DNA of 64,000 nt from Litoditis marina (GCA_964036275.1 OZ038437.1:18334859-18398858); one strand, 5' to 3'; numbered from the stretch's first letter, positions 32,457 through 43,615 are shown. Numbers and translations: made by a program. The notes: generated by a model from the sequence alone, not told the origin.

Positions 32457-32617
32457 ATTTCGTGAATAGAGTGAAAACCGTAATTCAAGAATTTGTTGAT
32501 AACTCCTTGCCCAAAGCCATCATCCTCAACAAAATTAAACACATTGTTAAAACTAATGAGTTAATCAAATTCAAGTATGATCCTAATCTTTTAAGATTAG
32601 CTTTCAGAGATATTTGA
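32457..32617 (+). CDS. Conserved plus-strand terminal exon after CT array (unit A)
   Basis: Acceptor TTTTCGTTAG|ATTTCG. The frame runs 53 codons to TGA at 32617. The unit-B exon 58414-58574 has identical length and only three amino-acid differences that I can see. The product is a helical, Lys/Ile-rich segment (QEFVDNSLPKAIILNKIKHI). The acceptor's pyrimidine tract is the CT microsatellite. Upstream exons were not identified. In unit B the acceptor is CGTAAG|AT. Confidence 0.35.
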
Positions 32618-32971
32618 TCTTTGAGCGATCGTTTCATCTTTGTGTTTGTTTCCCACCGATACCACCGTCTATTAGAACACACCAGACATTGTTACCCAAA
32701 CCTTGCTCATGGGAAGCTACTCTTGATAAGGTCGATGGGAAAACAACAACAAACCGCGCAAATGTGGATATAAATAGAAGGGACGAACAATAGTATTTCA
32801 TTCGACCGCAGATTTTACTTTAAATTTATAGAATCTGATTGCTTTTAGATAAGGACCTAGCAATTGTAAGATTCAACTAAAATAGATAAGCTACATTTAG
32901 TTGATAGTTTTAACACGTTTATTTCCGATAACTTGTAGAAATGAATAATTTAATATATAATCCAAATTTAT

Positions 32972-33050
32972 GGCTAGCGGGTTCTCCTGATGAGGCTCGA
33001 CCGCTAGCCAGTGTAGTTTCGTAGCGAATCAGAGCCGAAACGAACTGCAC
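32972..33050 (+). other. Paired-hairpin block with hammerhead-like core (unit A)
   Basis: Stem GGCTAGCGG (32972-32980) pairs with CCGCTAGCC (33001-33009). A second stem GTGTAGTT (33011-33018) pairs with AACTGCAC (33043-33050). Alternatively CTGATGA (32987-32993), GGCTC/GAGCC (32994-32998, 33032-33036) and GAAAC (33037-33041) give the invariant core and stem II of a hammerhead ribozyme. Stems I and III were not found. Unit B (58930-59008) keeps all of this, with one C-to-T change that preserves pairing as G-T. Confidence 0.35.
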
Positions 33051-33179
33051 TTGTTTTGAAATATAACTAACTTTATCAAATAACAATATTTAAGATTCTC
33101 ACCTATTTTAAGTTAAGCGTTCATTATAGAAATAGTAAATTAACATAAACCCCAACTTTTTATATGTTTTCATTAATCT

Positions 33180-33372
33180 CTCCCCCTCTCTCTCTCTCTC
33201 CTTTTCTTCTCCCTTCTTCACTTTGTCTCTCTCTCTCTCATTCTCTCTATCTCCCTCTCTCTCTTCTTCACTTTGTCTCTCCCCTCTTTCTCTCTTTCTC
33301 CCTCTCTCTTCCTTCCTCTCTCTCTCTCTCTCGTCTCTTTCCTTCAATTTCTCTCTCTCTTCTTCTCTATTT
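33180..33372. repeat. CT/GA microsatellite 3
   Basis: (CT)n with TTCACTTTGTC-type interruptions; counterpart 59137-59292 in unit B. Confidence 0.9.
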
Positions 33373-33863
33373 CCACACCTCACCTTGTGAAAATTCAAAG
33401 CATCTCACTCACCGAATTGAACTTTTTGATCGCAATGCATACAATGTCGTAGAGAAGTGATGATGAAACTCAGTTCCTGTGAATCTAGATTTTCCATTTC
33501 CTGAAACCTGATTGTATTCGTATTTATCACGTGTTTCCTATACAAACATTAACACTGCAAGTCAATTTTATTGTGAACAAATATATTACAATGAACGATT
33601 CCAGAGTGGAATACTGTTTCAAGGTGAGAAAACACAATGTTTATCAGTTATATTCGATAGAAAATTAAGATTATTGCCGAGATATTTAACGAGATCAACA
33701 ACGATTCAAATGGAAACGAATCGAACAACTTTTCAGTGATCGAGTGGGTTCGACGGTTATGGATGGAAGCTTCACCAGTCGTTATTAGATGATACTTCAC
33801 ACAGATTGTGAACGGAGATGACCACTCGACTATTCAATGGAAGGAGGGAACAATTATCTGTCT

Positions 33864-34621
33864 GGACGCAGGTTGGTTTTTGCTTGTTTTGTTGTTATTT
33901 GTGTCATTTTTATCAACTAGCTGTGTTTCTTAAGCAGTTGTCTTGTACCGAACGAATCGAAAACCATGTTCACCGATCTTTTTCTTAAAGAAGGACGATT
34001 ATGTGGACCAATCCCGTTACATCGGTCCTTTAAACTGCAATTGATAAATATATTGCGGTTTAAAGGACTGAAGCGTTGCGATTGGACCACATAATCGTCC
34101 TTCTTTAAGTGAAAAAGTGAACGAATGTATCGATAATAGTAGTGGACCGATTATTTTTTGCAACAATTTGAGCGGGTCAAATTTGCAGACTAAATTAATA
34201 GCTTTGTGGCAGATTGCTGTTTATCTAAGCTGTAAGTTACGCTCACTCACCTTGTTATTAAAATATTCAATTTAGACCTGGGACAACCAATTTTTTTGTC
34301 GAAGTAGCATGAGTGCTAAAGTTTTCATTCTTTCGATTTGAACACTAGTTATCGATCGTGTTATCGATTTTTTGGTCGAGTCAGCGACAAAAGTTTTAGT
34401 CAGTCGAGTTTTTATTTGAGATATCGAAATCGAAGCGAAAAACCCAATTTAATGTAGTAGCGAATAGATCGATATTGTTAGAAGTTTATTGAGAGGGCCA
34501 GTAGAGCCAGTGTTTGTCTCTCGTTAGTTGGACGCAGGTTGGTTTTTGCTTGTTTTGTTGTTATTTGTGTCAGTTTTATCAACTAGCTGTGTTTCTTAAG
34601 CAGTTGTCTTGTACCGAACGA
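33864..34621. repeat. 92-bp direct repeat pair, 666 bp apart
   Basis: 33864-33955 and 34530-34621 (GGACGCAGGTTGG... to ...TACCGAACGA) match almost perfectly. The interval holds the hairpin at 33984-34109 and AT-rich sequence with TATCGAT motifs. This could be the edge of the BEL-type element (LTR remnants) or a simple tandem duplication. Confidence 0.7.
33984..34109. mobile_element. 126-bp hairpin MITE
   Basis: Outer arms 33984-34012 and 34081-34109 (CTTAAAGAAGGACGATTATG...) are complementary over 29 bp with one mismatch. The inner arms continue imperfectly to a loop of about 10 nt. As RNA it would be a long pre-miRNA-like stem. Confidence 0.7.
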
Positions 34622-35415
34622 AAGAGTTCTGGTTGTTGAAAGAACCTGTAACTTTGTGTGTACTGTTGAAAGAGTCGCACTAGCATCTTTAGTTGTGAGT
34701 GACTGGTTGTTGAAAGAACCAGGTAGATTGGATTATTGAAAGAATCCATATCTCATTCATGTAGTGTCTGGAACTGGTGAAAGTGAAAGACCAATCGATA
34801 GTTACTTAACCTAAGTTTAGATATTGCGGTTGTTGAAAGAACCAACATATATTCGTTAGCGAGGGTGTGATTATAAATCGAAGTGACTATCTATAGATCG
34901 AAACGATTCAGTGACTGAGGTCATCATTAGTTAGGTTGGGAATAGTGGGGACCGAGGTCTCCACAATAGTTGGTTGAATGGTGGGAGTCTGAGGACTTCA
35001 CAAAAATATTCTAGAACGAGTTAGTGACTCATTTATCGCTCTTTCTCTATCGAATCCGAAGCTTCTTGTTTGAGTTGTCGTATGTGAAAATATTTTTGTG
35101 TTGAGGGTTCGGGTTTTTCGAACGATTTATATCTAAGGAGAGCGATTTATACTTTATGTCCTAGGTTACTTTACTACTACTACTATTTATCGATCGAATA
35201 ATAATTATTGACACTCGACTAGTAATTTTTCGAGAATTGAGCAAATTCGAACGATTGATATCTAAGTAGAGCGATTCATAATTTATGTCTTATATTACTA
35301 TACTACTACTACACTACTACTATTTATCGATTGGATATTAATTATTGACACCCGACTAGTGATTTTTCATACTTGAGCGAATTCGACGATTTATTTTGAA
35401 ATTCAAGTTTCGCGG
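34622..35415 (+). other. Leader of the BEL/Pao-like element
   Basis: Lies between the 92-bp repeat and gag. GGTTGTTGAAAGAACC, a short palindrome-ended motif, occurs at 34631, 34705 and 34828, with a diverged copy between. At 35118-35395 a block of about 129 bp (TCGAACGATTTATATCTAAG...) is repeated twice with a partial third. No coding signal. Confidence 0.55.
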
Positions 35416-36861
35416 TTGTTCAATAAAACCCTGACACAGGGATACCGTAACCGAATCAAATCAAATTTCGAAATTTCTGGGACCGAACTCGATATCCCAA
35501 AATCAGATCATAGCGAATTCATTCGTAGTATTCGGGAGATTTTATTCTCGTCTGGTTACATGACATCTATTGAGTTTATTAAATCGAGAGTTTCGAGAAT
35601 TATTGATCGATTGAAATTATTAATCGATGAGGCTAACATATTAGTTAATGATTATGATTCTATCGATTATAAGCGAGACGTAGCGGCGTCCATCAATAAG
35701 CTAGACAGTTTTAGGGAATGTATCGAAGCTCAACTAAATGAGTTACCTGAATTACGTTGTCTAGCGAACAACTATATTGTTTCGATTATCGATATAAATC
35801 AACGAGACCAAGCTGAAGAAAGTTTTGATAAATTTTGCGATTTCATGAATGTTCTCAAGGTAATTACCGATTCCAATTCAATCCTAAGTACTATCAATCA
35901 ACGAAAAGAGAGGTTCGCTGTGGTTGGCACATATGTAGCCAATCAGAACCATCGAGAATGTTCAACTAGTTCAGACAAAACCGCATGTTATTCAGTTAAT
36001 ATTGAGATACCGAAGATCGAGCTTCCTAGTTTTTCAGGCGATCGAACAAAATTTAGAGAGTTTTGGTTCATGTTTGAGTCAGCCATTCATCGAATTATGA
36101 ATTTGAGTGACATCGATAAGCTTCTGTATTTGAAGTGTTTGCTGAAGGGCGAACCAGCTGAGCTATTAGAATCAATTGAAATGGAAGCGAAAAACTATCA
36201 GTTAGTATGTGACATATTGAAGGATAGTTACCTGAACATCGGCAATTTTCGAGCGATGCTTTGGGAACAGTTTCAAAATATACCTGCAGCATCTGATGAT
36301 AACGAATGTATTCGATCTACATTTTTTATAATACGAACTATTTTAATTCAATTAGCGAAACATGAGCAGTGCGAAAATGCGACATCGACTCTCTCAGCTG
36401 TTAAAGCAAAGTTTCCGGAATCGATTATCAGAAAAGTAATCAGTCGTGAGCACAAGTCAGGGAACATTTTTGATCTGAACGAACTTTTGAGTACTATCGA
36501 CGACATCATCAAACTACGAAATGCAGTTGATTACCATTCGAAAGTTTATACTAGTCATATCGAGTCAACATCACTCGAACATAGCGAACCAAATAGACTG
36601 GGACATCTAATTGCACCGAGTAACGATGTCAGAAAGTGTTTTCTATGTAACGAAGTGGGTCACATATCTTTCTACTGTCATCGATTTCCTACTGTATCAG
36701 AACGACGGGAGAGAATGCGAGTTTTGGGATGTTGTCTCAAGTGCTTCAGTAGCGACCACCTATCTGCCAATTACTCGAATCGAAACTGCGCCGAGTGCAA
36801 TGGCAGTCATACTGAGGCATTCTGTTTCGAGTATTTCAATCGAATCAAGAGACATCATTGA
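35416..36861 (+). CDS. gag: BEL/Pao-type Gag
   Basis: About 480 residues, opening at a TTG with no ATG nearby, so the real start may be the internal Met at about 35560 or be spliced from upstream. The N-terminal half is helical. The IELPSFSGDRTKFREFW motif and LLYLKCLLKGEPAELL mark the DUF1759-type Gag domain of BEL/Pao elements. At the C-terminus a knuckle CFLCNEVGHISFYCH is followed by a second Cys cluster (CCLKCFSSDHLS, then CAECNGSHTEAFC). It would build the capsid and bind RNA. No pol follows: the frame stops at 36861 and protease/RT are missing. Confidence 0.85.
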   Translation: MFNKTLTQGYRNRIKSNFEISGTELDIPKSDHSEFIRSIREILFSSGYMTSIEFIKSRVSRIIDRLKLLIDEANILVNDYDSIDYKRDVAASINKLDSFRECIEAQLNELPELRCLANNYIVSIIDINQRDQAEESFDKFCDFMNVLKVITDSNSILSTINQRKERFAVVGTYVANQNHRECSTSSDKTACYSVNIEIPKIELPSFSGDRTKFREFWFMFESAIHRIMNLSDIDKLLYLKCLLKGEPAELLESIEMEAKNYQLVCDILKDSYLNIGNFRAMLWEQFQNIPAASDDNECIRSTFFIIRTILIQLAKHEQCENATSTLSAVKAKFPESIIRKVISREHKSGNIFDLNELLSTIDDIIKLRNAVDYHSKVYTSHIESTSLEHSEPNRLGHLIAPSNDVRKCFLCNEVGHISFYCHRFPTVSERRERMRVLGCCLKCFSSDHLSANYSNRNCAECNGSHTEAFCFEYFNRIKRHH

Positions 36862-39800
36862 AGGTATAATTAGGTTTAAACCTGAGATTTTCATAATGCA
36901 GCTATCTAAACAGAATTCAGGAAAAAGATGCGCATTGAGGTTATAAAAACTTTAGAAATAAAAAAGTCGAGTGAAAAAATGATTGAACTGCATAAATAAC
37001 TGTTTCAAATATGTTACATAATCCCCTATTCAAAGTTCCCGCTGTAACTGTTGCGCGTCTGGCGTCTCTCACTTCTCAGTACTGTCTCGCCCTCAGCTTT
37101 GCGCTGAAACAAACTCAGTGCACTGGTTACACAGTAAAAAAGCGTGAATCCGGGCAAATAACAGAATTTTTGCTAGGATAGCCTGGTAGACACTTATTTT
37201 AAGATTGTCACACCTATTTTTGGTAATGTAGCCATGCAACCAGCGATCTTATGTACGAAACTACAGCTCAAAAACTGCTCCACAATATTAAAAATGTTTT
37301 TTCACGAAACAGAACAATGGTGATATAGATTTATTCGTTAAAAAACACAAAAATATGTCTTCTCCGTATTGATGGTTCGAGATCGAGAAACACGAGTTGA
37401 ACCCATGCGAGTAGATGATTTGAACTGAAAATGCAACCATAACGATACGCACCAGACCTCGTCTATGAAAAACTATATCCTAGCGAGCTTTTCGTTAATT
37501 ACTGAGAAAACATTGAAAAGCACGTGGGGATCAAGAGAAAAATAGAAACTCTAGCATAACTCAGGTGAGTTATCTTCAAATTCAACGTTCAATACGTCCA
37601 AATAACTCGCTTTTCCACGAACGGAATAAAGTATGCATATAACAATAGTTATCGTGCAATTTATTTAAAGTTAATTAGTTACAGCTTGATGATGACCAGA
37701 AGACACACCCATATGGTGTAACTAAACTACAAAAAAGACCCCGCTTCATTAAATATTCGTGAAAATTCATGAATTGGCATGAAAGTGATGAATTTCAGGA
37801 TTGTGCAAAACGCTTTTCAAGTTTTAGGTCTATTCGAACGCCCATACTGGAGTATAAAAAGTCATCATCGAAAAAAACAGGTTGACATTTTCAGATAAAA
37901 CTAACCGGGTACATCGTACATGTCTCGCGGGAAGGGGTCTGAACTAGGAAACTGTCCTCTTGTTTGGTGCAGCGGTTAGATAGCCGTCGAAAATCAATAC
38001 CTGGAAAAATATCGAATATAAACATCAGAAAAAACTACACATCACAGAACTGCCATTCATTCATTGAACTCTCATTGAAAACCAAAAGCAAAAGAATGGT
38101 TGAATGATTACCGCAATAATCATCTAATCGTTCGGCGGGAAAAGGACAACGGAGAAAACGCTCAATATTTAATTGTAGATATTTAACTTTGACAAACTTA
38201 ACACACATAACGAAGATAGGTCATGAACGGAAGATGGTATTTTAGCCAGTCAGTAGCCACTCACCTTATAGAAACTTCGTCGCTGCGTCTTCTCAGGAAA
38301 TAGGACTCAATCTTCAAGACAACCATGAATTCGGCCCTCGTCCTTGAACAAACACTTACATTCAAAATAAGCATTATCAAAGGCCTATCAACATAACATT
38401 AATGTAATTCTAAGCAAAGTTATAGCAATGACCCTTTTCCTCATTGAAATAATGAGTTAAATAGTATAGTAGAAATGATTAAAAAAACGATAATTTTTAC
38501 GATAAAATATAAGCATACACCAGTTAGGTCAGGATATTCGACAAAAAGGAGTCTGTTATTAGATGTAAACACCTGAAAATTAATGATCATGCATAAAAAG
38601 TAGGCCTATTTTCTTGTTTTTGACAAGAAAGTAGAACGGTTTTTCGTTTTTTCTGGCTATGCGGACTGCTTTACTAGGCTTGTCATGAAAAAAAAACAAA
38701 ATATATTGCGAGATGGTTCTTTTATTTAGCAGTCTAGTCTTTAAAAAGATAATCAAAGGGTGTGAAACAACAAATAAATGACCTTACTGGTGTTACTATC
38801 TTACTAGTGTAACTGGTGTTACTTATTGAATTGAAAATTGCGCTCTTTTTGGTTAAATAAAAACCACTTTGCGAGAGCAAGTTTCGAACGTAAAAAACAC
38901 TTTTACGCGAATAAATATACACCAACTCTCTGTCTATATTTTCAATTACTGTTTCTGGGAAAAAAGAAAGCTCAGTACAATAAAAAATAAAAGTGAACGA
39001 ATATCAACAACTAACCTCCTTGGGGGTAAAGTACTGCCGACGATACGTGGCAGAATAACGGACAACAGAATCAGCGTGCGTCCAACGTCTACAAATTGTC
39101 TCGTTCATTCATTTTCCAGTTAAGTCAAATCTATAAAGTCAATAATCGAAAACAAAATGAAAACCACAGCTTTGACAGCACATAATGTTGGCAAACCAAC
39201 TCAAATAATGATAATCATCAGCAGAAGAGTGAGAAACAAACAGCAGGTGAAAATTGAACAAAGTAAACGAGTAAATAATAAAAATAAATCAAAAACTTTG
39301 AAAATAGCAGCCAGAACAATGCTCGCGGCGGGCTGGTAAATAGTGGGCGGAGCTGTTCTTGCAACGCGGGCGCACTGTTCGCTCAGCCTAGACAATTGCG
39401 CGAACCAGTGAAAAATATCTCTTATTCTCCGAAAAGACAAATGATGGTTATTTCTTGTTTGTACATATCAAACTATTGATATACATTGGTCTCATGGCCA
39501 AAATATTGGAATTACTCAAGTTTAAGCCGAATTAAACCTTTAATCAACTCATCTATCATCTTATCACACCTAAATAGCTTCGAATCGATTTAATTTTGTG
39601 AAAGTGGGGAGGTTGACCTAAATGTTTTAGGTCATATCGATCACGTTATCGATAACGATGTAGCCGACACCATCGAAACGACTCGACGTCAGACGCGGCA
39701 GAATGATTCACGACTGAGTCTCGGAGATGGAAAGAAGACCGTCAGCTGTCAGCAACTGAATTTTTCTATTTGTTGGGTCTCCTCTTCTGATTATTTTGCT

Positions 39801-40124
39801 TAGTCTATATTTCCATCGTTTTAGTTCCGTGTTGTTGATTTATTGATTTTGCTGTTTGTGGTTGAGTGATTAGCGTCTATCGAGCACATTAGTTTGGTAC
39901 TGTATCTACGATTCACCTCACCGATATCTCCATTCAATTCTAATTCATGTTACCAATTACCACTCGAATACTGGTACCGATTCCAAACACAGTCTCTCAC
40001 GCGATTCATCCGAATACCATACCGGAGTGTGCTCAGACCAGACTGTATCGATTTGTTTTACTCAGTTTGTGGTATCGATAGCGAAACAGTTTCGGAATGA
40101 CATTCTTCTTGTCAGTGGGGAGCT
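36862..40124. other. No gene recognised
   Basis: About 3.2 kb of AT-rich sequence without open frames above about 80 codons and without splice-framed exons I trust. A weak A-box-like TTGGTGCAGCGGTTAG is at about 37955. From about 39640 the texture (TATCGATAACG, GTATCGATAGCG) resembles the BEL leader. The stretch ends in a purine run GTGGGGAG before the LTR at 40125, so its right part may be the tail of a LTR element. Confidence 0.4.
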
Positions 40125-40766
40125 TTTCGCGGCGACAAGATACCTATTCCACCGAAACTGTATATTCAAACGCGCGCCGCTACAAGTTAGATGCGCAGGC
40201 GTCGGAATGGCTCGCAGCTGAGTTCTCCAGCTCGCCAATCAGAGCCATAATTGAACTTTCTAATTCGCGGCCTAAAATGTGATCGAAAGTCGAGTATTTT
40301 TATCGCGGCCAAAAATATGACCGAAGCGAAATCGAGACAGGAACGAGTATAAAAGCGAAACATTATATAGTTATCTTTCTTTAATTATACTTTCTACATC
40401 GCTACCTAAAATGTAAGCGAAACGAGTACTGGAATCGAGTAATACGTCGAAACACAATTAGAAAAGAAACCACGAAACTATCGATTGAATCTTTTGTTTA
40501 TTTGTGTATTCGTGTATAATACCTTTGTATATGAAACATATTATTCAAAAGTGTTTTGTATAGTTTTCGTGTAATTCAATAACTACGTACGCCACAGTAA
40601 GTCGTGCGTAGTATTCAAAGGTTAAACTACTGTTGGAAACTCGTTTTATTATATCTGTTCTAAAGCAATCTATTAGTGGCAAGTATAATGCTCGCCCGGT
40701 GTAGACAGGACCACTGAACCACCACCACCTTTTCCATCCTAATTTCCTGTCTATGCCGGTGCGAAA
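40125..40766. repeat. LTR, copy 1
   Basis: About 640 bp nearly identical to the solo LTR at 49674-50310, ending GTCTATGCCGGTGCGAAA. The first bases differ (TTTCGCGG versus TGTCGCGG). A purine run stands directly to its left, as expected for a 3' LTR, but no matching 5' LTR is in the window. Confidence 0.7.
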
Positions 40767-41500
40767 AATGCAATACTGAACAAAACAAGTGTGGTGATGG
40801 AACATGATAGGTGTCCTGGGTTAGTGACGTTGATAAATTTTTTATTATCGCAGTTATTCGATAATTTGTTATTAATGTATAGCCTCGGGGCTTATCATCA
40901 CAGAGCCATAATGCAGTGGTTATGGAAAAGGTCTATATCAAAACTATCCAAAAAATAACCAATATATTGGAAATAATCAAAAAATCATATTATGATCTGG
41001 AATACACTGTACCCCTCCTTTTCAAAAAATAACTAACTTTCAGCGAGTGAGTCCTCGTGTACACATATTAGACAGAAACACTCCACAGACAAACAACAAT
41101 TCAAATATGAAAAATCCGTAAATTTATTGGCGCTCTGCCAAGCTGTTCATGAAAATTGGGTGAAATAGGGTATCTCCTATACTGTACATTACGTATCTCA
41201 ACATTGTTCCGAATATTGTATTTGCACACGAAACGAGAGCGTTTCCGAGGTATACTGATGTACAAAACTGCAAGTCTAGTTCGATTGTTTCAAGTACAAG
41301 TTTTTACAATATCTGGCATTCTGTACCGATCGACCAAACAATGAATGTCTCATTGTGCGTTATCTGAGAAATGGATGGATTTTTGTCAAATCTGTACGCA
41401 ACAGGACAAATCTGTACGCAAATCTGTACATCTGTACAAATCTGTCGTACATCTGTATCTGTATAAATCGCAAATCCGTACAAATCTGTACGCAATATGA
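40767..41500. repeat. Unit-boundary repeat, copy 2
   Basis: Begins AATGCAATACTGAAC like 1573 and 61536 and runs through the GATAGGTGTCCTGGGTTAG and TTGGCGCTCTGCCAAGCTG blocks. Near 41390-41500 the motif AATCTGTAC is expanded into an irregular tandem array, which occurs only once in the other copies. Confidence 0.75.
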
Positions 41501-41509
41501 CAAAAAGAC

Positions 41510-42003
41510 TATTTAAACCACATTTTCAAGAGACGAATATCAGGTTTGCCATCAGAAACTTTAGACCTACCAAGCCGACAGCAACCCAATAGAGGTGATT
41601 CGACACCTGCTCTGTCTAGAAGATCAGTGCAGATATTGAAATGAGAACGATTACGTTGGGACGGCTTGGGGTCGTTGCTTTCTGGAACACCAGTACACAC
41701 CAAAGTACACTCACGATCTCTGGCATCATAATCAAAGTGTCTATTTGGAACTTGTTTATCCTCCAAAGAACGGAGTGTAACATAGCACGTATACAGTGTT
41801 CATTTAGCTGACTGCACAAAGGTATCATCAGAATAAACAAGACTAGCCAATTGGTTTTTCAAACACTGAATCATCATTTGAGGATTTGAAATGTGATCAG
41901 TAGTAAATCCAACTGGGCAGTCCATTTGTGCTGTTTCTGTTGGACCTGCTGCTACACGTTTACGATTTGGTGGTTTTAGAGAGTTGGAAAAATGTTGCAT
42001 GAT
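41510..42003 (-). pseudogene. LINE ORF1 fragment
   Basis: The minus strand opens with an ATG at about 42001 and a Lys/Arg-rich start, changes frame near 41800, and continues with a GVPESNDPKPSQR motif and a CRLGRSKV segment ending at about 41510. This is the RNA-binding ORF1 type seen in nematode LINEs. No RT follows. It interrupts the stretch between the RING exons and the unit repeat. Confidence 0.55.
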
Positions 42004-42334
42004 ACTGAAATAACACAAATCAATGCTAACCACTAAGATAGCCGAGCGCGATGACACGACCTCTCAATAGAGAACAGAGACCGCGATGGAGAACAGAGGC
42101 CGCGAATGTTAGTGTCGGAAACTATTTTTGGATTACTAACAAAATTCTGATTGTGATTTTCAACAAGTAATTTTCAAACTTCCTCCATTCTAAATTACAT
42201 AATTTATAATGTGGACATGAACACTGCATGAAACATGAACACTGCCACATTTCATTCATGAATGAGGAATACTTGAGGAATAAAATCTGGTGTAAAAATT
42301 CTCTTTCTGTCTATTTTTAACAAATGTAACTCAC

Positions 42335-43615
42335 CAGTTTTTCAAACTCCCCAAGCTCTTCTTTGAGTTTTCCATTCTCTCGCGCAAGTCCTTGAAAAAT
42401 AGGGTTGTTAATCGATTATGAAAAACCGATTATTTCGATTTTCGACTTTCGAGCCATTTTGAAATTTCGATTCGATTCCATTTCGATTTTGCGCAGTTCG
42501 AAAAACCCGATTATTTCGATTTTCGACTTTCGTTATTTAATGGAAATCTCACTCCATGGGCTAGATAACTTATGTGGATGCGCTATACTCATATCAGAAC
42601 AATCGTATGATGCTTTCTAATCGAAATTTGACCATTTTTCAAGACTAGAATCGAAACTCGAAAACAATCCAAATTTCGATTCTGAAAAATTTAGACTTTT
42701 TCGATTTTTGATTTTGAACAAATTTGGTCTAATCTCTGTTTTTCGAGTTTCGAATTTTTCGATTTTGGCGAAATTTCGATTATTTCGACTTTAATCGATT
42801 TTCGATTTCGATCTTAACAACCCTATTGAAAAACGTTGGGAAGTTCAAGTAGAATGTGGTCAGATTCACGGTGTTTCATACGGTAGTTGTTTTTCTTCCA
42901 GAAGGATCTTGCCCTCTACTACCAACCCCATTTGTTCTCAACAACACCTTTGCAAAACAGCCAGTAACACTTCTATACCATTCAATGCTACATTTCGTTT
43001 GACAAATCGACAGTTTTCCGAGAATTTATTACAAAATGGAGAAACGCACACCAAACTGAATTTATTCACCAACATAATAAACTTACGAAGAATTTCGAAG
43101 TTAGTGACAAGTTGGGCGAACGCATGCGAAGTCCTACAAATGGGGCATGGTTCACGTGAACGAACACAGGTACTGCACACTGTGTGTCCACACGAACCTA
43201 CCATAGGACGATGGTCATCTTCATCTAGAAACAACAATTCATTTCTGACTTTTTGTAGACAAATAGAGAACGCACTAAAACTAATCAAGCGAACGATTGA
43301 ATAGTATTCTTTGTCTAGAACTTTTAAGTATGCTGAAGCTTGTAATTTCACAAACCTGCAATTTGCACAGGAAACTCATCTTGTCTAATTAAGATCCCAA
43401 TGCTTAGATTGTTTCCCTCTACTTCGCTATATTCAAATTTTCAATGCATCCTGGGAATTACAGTCTTCTACAACGGCTCGCAAATGTTTAATCATCAGAA
43501 TTTGAACATTTCGAACTGACTCTCGTCTAGCGAAAGTTTTTATTCATAATAAATTAGTTCAAAAGCCAGTCAACTAACCATATTCCACAATACAAATTGA
43601 GCACTCGATACTCAT
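42335..43615 (-). CDS. RING-finger gene start (three exons)
   Basis: Exon 1 is 43615-43579: ATG, MSIECSICIVEY, first C-x2-C. Exon 2 is 43224-43087: remaining RING ligands in GSCGHTVCSTC and CPIC, then NFEIL. Exon 3 is 42390-42335: ARENGKLKEELGEFEKL, a coiled-coil start. Phases (1, 1, 0) join exactly, and donors GTTAGT, GTAAGT and GTGAGT are good. The C3HC4 pattern is complete, so E3 ubiquitin ligase activity is likely for the family. The transcript probably continues downstream on the minus strand; exon 33500-33413 has compatible phase. A hAT-like MITE sits at the acceptor of exon 3. Confidence 0.65.
42400..42825. mobile_element. hAT-like MITE with 8-bp target duplication
   Basis: 426 bp with ends TAGGGTTGTTAA and TTAACAACCCTA, flanked by TTGAAAAA on both sides (42392-42399, 42826-42833). 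The 8-bp duplication and the TAGGG end fit the hAT superfamily. The inside is built of TCGATTTTCGATTT-like segments and has no gene. Confidence 0.8.

Larger units (their letters stand above)
29329..33500 (-). pseudogene. Cys/His-cluster gene, unit A copy (frameshifted)
   Basis: Exon blocks in transcript order: 33500-33413 (29 codons with RHCMHC, phase 0 to 1), 30411-30310 (cluster exon with CGCIMHLQNKYP, its last Cys lost), 30237 to about 30075 (starts ..NYNELSLFRLRQIRK), a block around 30030-29798, a block around 29830-29685, and terminal exon 29484-29329 ending ENFMT. Against the unit-B copy, a longer A run near 30163-30172 shifts the frame, and the second cluster has Tyr in place of Cys. 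Exon 33500 also fits in phase to the intact cluster exon 27912. Function unknown. Confidence 0.45.

Noticed and set aside
31477..32617. Long plus-strand ORFs rich in Ser/Leu
   Set aside because: They translate CT microsatellites; the repeats are open in several frames and on both strands. Only the last 53 codons, outside the repeat, are kept as a weak exon.
42405..42620. ORF with Ile/Phe-rich repeats
   Set aside because: It lies wholly inside the hAT-like MITE and reflects TCGATTTTCGA repeats.
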